Origin: Stentor coeruleus
Taxonomy: Eukaryota; Ciliophora; Heterotrichea; Heterotrichida; Stentoridae
Assembly (NCBI GenBank): GCA_001970955.1
Contig: MPUH01000575.1
Location: forward strand, 1 to 45,210
Direction of reading: 5' to 3'
DNA: 45,210 bases
In this document: in pieces, positions 38,942 to 45,210 of the stretch
Position numbering within the stretch: the stretch's first letter is position 1
Layout: each line of letters opens with the position of its first letter
Translations under genes and position numbers: made by a program
Notes under the pieces: generated by a model
Database searches by the model: none
Told to the model about the DNA's origin: nothing
The model's input: the letters and a program-made list of their open reading frames with translations, nothing else

Positions 38942-39765
38942 GATTAGTATTTAATTATAGGATATTTAGTATTGTGTGAGGATGCTTTAAAAATTTATAT
39001 AATTTTATATAGAAAATGAGCTTATAAGCGAAAATTGTTATGGCACTTTTTATGATAAACTAGTTATCAGATCGTTATAATATGCACGGAATTTTTAGAA
39101 ATATAAATTTAGACTTAAAGCTTATGTTTGAATTTTTACTTGAAATTTTATATGTATTATGTTAAAATGTTTATTATTTTAAATATTTATAAAGTCATGG
39201 ATATTAATTATACCCGTGGTATGATGTTTGCTGCATTTAGCCTTGTAAAAAGAGTATTTTATAAGCAAAGTTTCTGTCCTAAAATTGTAATAATTATTTA
39301 AGTGTTAAATATATATGAGCGATAGTAAATATTTAAAGAATTTTTCTTATTAAATTTCTATCTAAGATTATATCCTAAGCCACTATCTTCATTTTGACTT
39401 TCTATGAAAAATACCTGTCACTAAGTCATGTATTTTTCCATATGCCCAATTTCGTAAGCAAAAACATATGGAAGATTTATGAAAAATATTCCAGTATGAC
39501 TATAAAAAGTAAAACCTTTAAGTTAGAACTTTCTTTTTATAAAACATCAAAAAAAACTTACCCAAAACCTTAGCAATATTAAATTCAAGTGTTAGACGCA
39601 GGAACATAAAAATATCAAAATATTAACAGATATTAAAATTTAATCCTATACGAACCCAAAGTATTAATATAAAAAATAAATATATAAGATTTAGTATTTC
39701 TATTCTTTTCTGATAAGCCCTACCTATTTTATTACATCTCCTCCATGCATTTATACTAAAAATTT
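38942..39765. other. Intergenic region
   Basis: About 820 bp between two plus-strand genes. Weakly G-rich left edge and C-rich right part (from about 39380). No ORF, tRNA or repeat recognised. Confidence 0.6.
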
Positions 39766-42700
39766 ATGTCTGAAGCCCCTCTTCTCTTAAAAAAAGAGAC
39801 ATTTGGATTTGATTCATTTCTCAAAATAGTCAAGCAACGAGTTACTGACTACGAGGCCGAACTGGCAAGTCTTACACCAACTTTTTTAGCATCAAGTCCA
39901 ATTATTAGCATGGTCTCATGTATAGATGGATCAATCATATACTCAGACAAAAAGTCTAACATTCATAAAATATCTGAGAATTTCGAAAATAATGAAATCA
40001 TACTCACAACCCCTCATCCTGTTTTTATTTTACAAACAAANTCAGACAAAAAGTCTAACATTCATAAAATATCTGAGAATTTCGAAAATAATGAAATCAT
40101 ACTCACAACCCCTCATCCTGTTTTTATTTTACAAACAAGCAATGAAGATACTTTGATATTTATTGCATTTGGTTTTACATATATGACAGCTATAAGAAAT
40201 TCGCAAAGCTTTGAATTTCAAGAACACACAAAGCCTATAATTTCATGTAATTTCGACCCATTAGAAAACTTTCTTATAACAACATCAAAAGATCCTATTG
40301 TTATTGTAAGAAGCATATCAGAAAACTTTACAATCAAAGCTAAATATGAAAATTTCAATTCCCCACCTAAGAAATCTTGTATGAATACTACTAATGATAG
40401 GGTTATTATATCCCATGAGAATTTTATAATAACATTTTGGAGCTTTCCTGATGTGGAATGCTTAGGGAAGTTTTCTGGTCATACAAGTAATGTGAATGAT
40501 ATTATTTTTACAAATGAACCTGATTTAATTGCAACATCAGCTAATGATAATACTGTAAGATTATGGAACAACAAGACTATTTCTATTGATTCAACATTAA
40601 GAGGACATCAAGATAATGTAAACAAACTTTATAATCTTACCCAATCAACTATTGCATCAATTGGCGATTTAACAATAAGGATCTGGAATTTGTATGAAAA
40701 AACTCAAGTTGCTGTACTTTCCGGACACACAGCCGCTGTTTCTTATATGTTAATCACCCCAGATTATCTTTATTCAACATCTCCAGATAAAACTATAAGA
40801 GTTTGGGATTCAAATAGTTATAATCCTGAAGCTATATACAAAGGTCATACCAATAGAATAAATAGTTTTATTTTATCCAAAGATGGTAAAAGTATTATAT
40901 CTGGTGATGAAGATAACAATATAAAACGTTGGAATATTAATGATAAGAACTTAATCTTAACATTATCTGGGCATAAAGATTTTTTAATTGCTGTGGCCAT
41001 AAGTAAATCTAAAACCTGGGTTGTAACAGCAGGTGGTGATAAAAAAATCATAAAATGGAATCTTGAAACTAAAGAAAACGCTGGAGAATTTATTGGACAT
41101 ACAGGTTTTGTTTGTAGACTTGCTCTTGTTAAAAATGATTCAATGCTTATATCTTGTTCAGGAGACAAATCTATAAGGTTTTGGAATTTTGATAATACAG
41201 AATGTCTTGCTATTAAAAATGCTCATGATGCTTGTGTTTATTATTTAGAAGTTGCATCAAATGAAAAGTTTTTATTAAGTGGGTCATTTGATAAAACATT
41301 GAAAATATGGGATTTGAATCCTACAGTTATGAATAATAGTGAGTTAAAATATATGACAATTTATGCTGAACCTGTTGGGAATAAGAATTTAAGAGACATG
41401 ATTTTGGGATGTGCAATTTCTCATGATTGTTCAACGATAATATCTGTTGGAAGAGATAAATGTATAAGGTTTTGGAATGTGGGAAATAAAAGTGAAGAGT
41501 TTGTTATTGACAGAAAAGAATTTTATGAGATTACAGTTGCGATTTCTCATGATGATAAATTGTTTGCTACAGGATCACAGAATATGATGATAACTTTATG
41601 GAATCTAAGTGAAAAGTATGTTATTGGAGTACTTGAGGGACATAGAGATAAAATAGATTCTTTAAAATTTACACATGATGATAGTTATATAATAAGTGGA
41701 TCTTCAGATACAACAATCCGCATCTGGAACTTAAATGAAATGAGTAATATCGCTACATTTGAGTCTCATACAGATCGTGTAAGAAATATAGCAATAAGTG
41801 ATGATGATTCCATTATAGCATCAGTCTCTACAGATCATACATTAAAAATATGGCGTTATTTTAAAAAAAGCCCATCTTCTGGTGAAATAAATTTCCAAGG
41901 GACTCAAGACGAATGGAAAGGCATTTTTTCNTTCTGGTGAAATAAATTTCCAAGGGACTCAAGACGAATGGAAAGGCATTTTTTCAATCTTAAACTTAAA
42001 AGTAGAATCTGAAGATTGGATGAAATACATTTATATGCAGCCATATAGAGTAAATAGAATTCATTTATATTGTCTTGATAATGATGCAATAAGATTAGAA
42101 CAAGCTTTAAATAAAGGTGTGGCTATGATAACAACAGAAAATAATGAACATCCACTTCTTATTGCAATAAAAGAAAACTCAGCTAATTGTGTTGATGTCA
42201 TATTATCGCATTTATGTTTTATGGCAAATTCAAGGCCGATTGTGTTTGAAAACACTATAAGTCAGATAAATTCAATTATTCCACAGTTAATAAAATACTC
42301 GCCACCAAAACTTCCTGATTTTTTAAAGGTTTTGATGATGGAGGCAAGAGAAGAACTTCCTAATATTGGAGTTCCATTGAGTAAGCTTCCATTAACTATA
42401 ACATCACATTTTTATACAGTGAATCCTAGGCTTTTTATTAATGAATTATCAATTGAAGCAGGTAAAGTGCCTGTGAAATTTTATAAAAGTTCTTTGTTTT
42501 GGGATTTTTCACTTGGCAGCAATGCGAGTGTTGAACTTTTAACCGCGCTTGACAAGTGCAAGAGTTTAGAAATTTTTACATCGAAAATAATCCAGAATCT
42601 AATCATATACAAGTGGAACAAAATCTGGCCTTTTATTTGTGTTCAAACTATTATATATTGGATTACTATATTACTGTTTGCTTTAGTGTTATTTGATGAA

Positions 42701-43744
42701 GAAAATAATACTAAATATGCTTGGATGCTACTTTTCTTAAATATCTTGTTAAGTGTTTATGAAATTGGAGATTTCATGACTAAAATCCCGTATTACTTTT
42801 ATTCATTTATGAATTGGGTTGATTTGATAATTTTTATTGGTTGTATTTGTTGGTGTATCGCAATTATTTGTGGAAGTCTTAATCCATTAGATAAAGATTG
42901 GAGCATATTGACATGGTTTCTGGCTGTAGCAAACTCTTTAAAAGGACTGAATTACTTTAGAGCTTTTAACATGACACGATTTTATATTAAAATGATATAC
43001 AGGGCAATTTTAGACTCGTATGCATTTTTGCTTATTTTACTTTATTCAAGTATATGCTTTGCTATAATTTCGTATTCAGCTGATCCGAAAAATGCTGGCT
43101 TTTCTATGTTTTTTGAAACTTTGTTTAGATCATACTTCACTGATCTTGGGGACTTTTCNTTTTGCTATAATTTCGTATTCAGCTGATCCGAAAAATACTG
43201 GCTTTTCTATGTTTTTTGAAACTTTGTTTAGATCATACTTCACTGATCTTGGGGACTTTTCAGAATTGAATAATATTAAAGATGGGGTTATTTCATTGAA
43301 GTATTTAACTTTTTTGTTTCAATCTCAGAATTGAATAATATTAAAGATGGGGTTATTTCATTGAAGTATTTAACTTTTTTGTTTCAATCATGCATAAATA
43401 TTATTGTCATATTCAACTTATTGATCTCAATTTTAGGGTCATCTTATAACTCTTTTATCAATGTTTCAGCAATGTATAACTATAAAGAAATGCTTGAGAT
43501 TATATTAGAAGTTGAAGTCATTATGATATGGAAAAGAAATTCAATAGAAAAAAGCTATATACATTGCTGTGAGTTGTTTTTACCTAAAGAAGAAGAGAAA
43601 AGCCAATTATACAATGCAATTAAAGAAAGTGAATTGCGTATTCAAAAAAACATGGCAATGATGATGAAGAAATTCGAAGATTCTATGATGATTGAATTCA
43701 AGAAAATCAGAGCTGATGTTGGAGGAATTAATCAGAATAGATAA
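39766..43744 (+). CDS. WD40 propeller-ankyrin-like-TRP-like six-transmembrane channel fusion
   Basis: One gene broken into three frames by assembly duplications at 39943-40138, 41877-41985, about 43058-43261 and 43260-43388. Their offsets (99, 55, 103, 65 nt) sum to 322; 3979-322 = 3657 nt = 1219 codons, no internal stop. About 1,218 residues: 12-14 WD40 repeats (about 100-690, blades ending RLWN, RIWN, RVWD, IKWN and so on), probably two seven-bladed propellers; a short ankyrin-like helical linker (NEHPLLIAIKENSANCVDVI); membrane region about 899-1117 with S1-S4, S5 (YAFLLILLYSSICFAIISY), pore loop (FETLFRSYFTDLGDF) and S6 (INIIVIFNLLISILGSSY); coiled-coil tail. The S6 motif resembles TRP/polycystin channels, so a cation channel is likely. 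Gating and ion selectivity cannot be read. Confidence 0.88.
39943..40138. repeat. 97-bp direct repeat around N at 40041 (assembly artefact)
   Basis: 39943-40039 recurs at 40042-40138. The 99-nt offset keeps the frame, so the raw translation contains a false 33-residue duplication (SDKKSNIHKISENF...). Confidence 0.92.
41877..41985. repeat. 54-bp direct repeat around N at 41931 (assembly artefact)
   Basis: 41877-41930 recurs at 41932-41985. The 55-nt offset shifts the frame and makes a false TGA stop at 41938-41940. After collapse, the WD40 frame continues directly into the channel frame. Confidence 0.93.
43058..43261. repeat. About 101-bp direct repeat around N at 43159 (assembly artefact)
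   Basis: 43058-43158 recurs at 43161-43261 with one substitution (AATGCTGGC versus AATACTGGC). Offset 103 nt shifts the frame in the S5-pore region. Confidence 0.9.
43260..43388. repeat. 65-bp tandem repeat without N (probable assembly artefact)
   Basis: The unit starting TCAGAATTGAATAATATTAA at 43260 repeats at 43325. Offset 65 nt; with the preceding 103-nt offset the total is 168, a multiple of 3, and removing both restores the pore-S6 frame. Confidence 0.85.
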
Positions 43745-43977
43745 TTATTAAGTATTTAGGAATTCTTTTTAAAACCAAAGATTTTTTTGTAAAAATTTAC
43801 TATAATTCCAGAATCTTTTGATTTCTAACTTTATATCCTATGCAAAATATCAGATCTTTACTTAATATAAATTTATAAAAGACAAAAATAAACTCTAGTT
43901 CTTGTATCAAAGTACTATTAAAGCATTCATAATACATATAAAGCATTAGAAAATTTATAATAAAATATATAGTTAAG

Positions 43978-44503
43978 GTTTTAGAAGGCCATAGTAATAA
44001 AGTTGATAATTTAGGTTTTCAAAAACTGGATTTCATCTTATAAGCAATCATCAGATAATACAATAAATATATGGAATCTAAATAAAATGGTTCAAGAAAT
44101 AGTCTTAGAATTTAATACAATAGTGTTAGAGCTATAAACTCAACCTATATATACTACATATGATTTTTTTATTATTTTGTTATATTCAACTTTGTACTTT
44201 AGGATAATTTACTATATTCCTCAGCCTGAGGATATTAATAACCTTAGTTATATTAATAGGCCACTTTTCATTTCTTATAATTTAGACCTTTAAGAACTCT
44301 ACGACTTCACTTAGGTCTATAACTTTTTTATCTCAAGCTTTTATAAACCTTATTGTTTTAGTAATTTTGCTCATAACAATTTTGAAGAAACTTTGCATAT
44401 TTACAACTTTAAGGAAATGCTTGATATATTATTGAAATTGAATTTATTATATCTTAGGGAAGTTGAAGAGAAACATTATATTCAAATAAATCAATGTTAC
44501 TAA
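43978..44503 (+). pseudogene. Decayed partial copy of the WD40-TRP-like channel
   Basis: Reading across frames, this stretch matches the adjacent channel in order. VLEGH...(K)VD at 43978 matches the last-but-one WD40 blade. SSDNTINIWNLNKM matches SSDTTIRIWNLNEM. YNSVRAIN follows. Then FIILLYS matches S5 (FLLILLYS). SLRSITFLSQAFINLIVLVI matches the S6 segment. Finally YNFKEMLDILL...EEKHYIQINQC matches YNYKEMLEIIL...EKSYIHCCE. Frames change several times, stops are frequent, and S1-S4 are missing. It lies 233 bp downstream of the intact gene, same orientation: a tandem duplicate that lost its middle and decayed. Divergence is substantial, so this is not an assembly duplicate. Confidence 0.82.
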
Positions 44504-44610
44504 AACCATAAAGGAAATCGCTTTAAAAACAGATCTTATAGATTAAAATGATTTATAATACTTCATAGTTTAATATTAACTAAACTTCTTGAAATGTTTA
44601 TTTAACAAAG

Positions 44611-44871
44611 CTAATATTTACAGTTTCCACATACAAATGCTAGTTCAAGACTAAGTTTTGGGTAAGGAATACTAGAAAAAGTTGTGGTTTCATAGCTTAA
44701 ACGAAGTGTGGAATTTTGTCGCTCTTCTTGAACTAATTCGAATTTCATAGGACTTGATTGAGAGCTTAAAGGGATTTCGTTAAAAGCATCTTCACAGACT
44801 ATATCATGGGATGTATTTATTTGTGTAAAGATTAATTCTGAGTCTATTCTTGTCGACTTACAACAACCCAT
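44611..44871 (-). CDS. Small MGCC protein, probable lipid-anchored
   Basis: An 86-residue protein starting MGCCKSTRIDSE. Gly2 with Cys3 and Cys4 and a basic residue after is a strong N-myristoylation/palmitoylation layout, predicting attachment to a membrane's cytosolic face. The rest is polar and Ser-rich with an ELVQEERQNSTLRLSY stretch, ending AFVCGNCKY. No domain recognised. It shares only the MGCC start and size with the protein at 10915-11205, so common ancestry is unproven. ATG at 44871. The right flank is G-rich, like other minus-strand 5' flanks here. Confidence 0.6.
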   Translation of the reverse strand: MGCCKSTRIDSELIFTQINTSHDIVCEDAFNEIPLSSQSSPMKFELVQEERQNSTLRLSYETTTFSSIPYPKLSLELAFVCGNCKY

Positions 44872-45210
44872 TTAATGTATTATAATATATAATTTGGCTG
44901 ATTTAAATAAATTTTTGAAAGTATCTTTTAGGATTGGAAGTTGATTTGGAATGATAAGGGTTGGAAAATTTGGTAGTGGATTTGAAGATGGGTTTAGGCT
45001 TTTGAGAGAGGATTTAGGTTAAAGATAGCTTTGGGGAGTGTAAATAAATGTAGATCATAGGGTTGTGATGATTAATGTGGAAAAGGGTGGATGATTGTTG
45101 GAAGGTATGATTTTTTAGGATGGGTTGCTAGGTTGATGATTGGAGAAAAGTTAATATTTTATAATTTTATAATTATATATAGTATTAGTTTCCAAATGAG
45201 ATCAGGATCA
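44872..45210. other. 5' flank of the MGCC gene to window end
   Basis: About 340 bp, strongly G-rich and C-poor on the plus strand, as expected upstream of a minus-strand gene here. No feature recognised. Confidence 0.55.

Noticed and set aside
41877..42020. WD40 protein and channel as two separate genes, or a programmed frameshift between them
   Set aside because: The shift coincides exactly with an N-flanked 54-bp duplication. Removing it joins the frames without a stop.
1..45210. CRISPR arrays, bacterial operons, insertion sequences or transposons
   Set aside because: Repeats present are two-copy and explained by assembly or simple tandem duplication. Introns and gene content are eukaryotic. 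No transposase or terminal inverted repeats seen.
1..45210. Reassigned stop codons as in many ciliates
   Set aside because: TAA, TAG and TGA all end recognisable proteins, and conserved Trp and Gln positions use TGG and CAA/CAG.

Overview
The window looks like macronuclear DNA of a heterotrich ciliate, most likely Stentor (Stentor coeruleus or a close relative). Three observations support this. The DNA is AT-rich. Long open frames use the standard code, with TAA, TAG and TGA all acting as stops and Trp written TGG. Ten spliceosomal introns can be read directly; nine are exactly 15 nt and one is 16 nt, and all have an adenosine at the same distance from the 3' splice site. Tiny 15/16-nt introns with the standard code are reported for Stentor. 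Several open frames that look like separate small genes join into one protein once a 15-nt intron is removed.

Layout. 1-4.9 kb: unknown Ser-rich protein, tRNA adenosine deaminase ADAT2, BET-like bromodomain protein, degenerate kinesin. 5.5-8.6 kb: BBOF1 (basal-body orientation) tail-to-tail with a canonical kinesin. 9.3-11.2 kb: POT1/TEBP-alpha telomere protein, divergent (5 bp) from a small MGCC lipid-anchor protein. 11.2-12.7 kb: gene-free by ORF, but its composition suggests a hidden unit. 12.7-16.7 kb: EF-hand protein, THOC7, SEC24. 17.7-25.8 kb: one giant membrane protein of about 2,627 residues (signal peptide, about 17 Lin12/Notch repeats, beta-helix ectodomain, multi-pass membrane domain). 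26-28.7 kb: two unknown proteins. 29.5-34.1 kb: NEK kinase and a non-canonical poly(A)/poly(U) polymerase. 34.9-38.9 kb: mitochondrial pyruvate carrier MPC2, E2 ubiquitin-conjugating enzyme, a FYVE-like zinc-finger/STE20-type kinase and a secreted Cys-rich protein. 39.8-43.7 kb: a WD40-ankyrin-like-TRP-like channel of about 1,218 residues. 44.0-44.5 kb: a decayed copy of that channel. 44.6-44.9 kb: a second MGCC protein.

Assembly quality matters here. Eight single N positions are each flanked by near-identical direct repeats, which is how unmerged contig overlaps look. They break the channel gene and the giant membrane-protein gene into pieces. Removing one copy of each repeat gives back exactly divisible, stop-free reading frames in both.

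The genes do not form an operon or one pathway. There is a loose cilium and cytoskeleton theme (two kinesins, BBOF1, NEK kinase, channel), as expected in a large ciliate, among ordinary housekeeping genes. Gene spacing is very tight in places (5, 27, 28 and 41 bp). Nearly every gene is flanked on the left by C-rich, G-poor DNA and on the right by G-rich, C-poor DNA on the strand shown.
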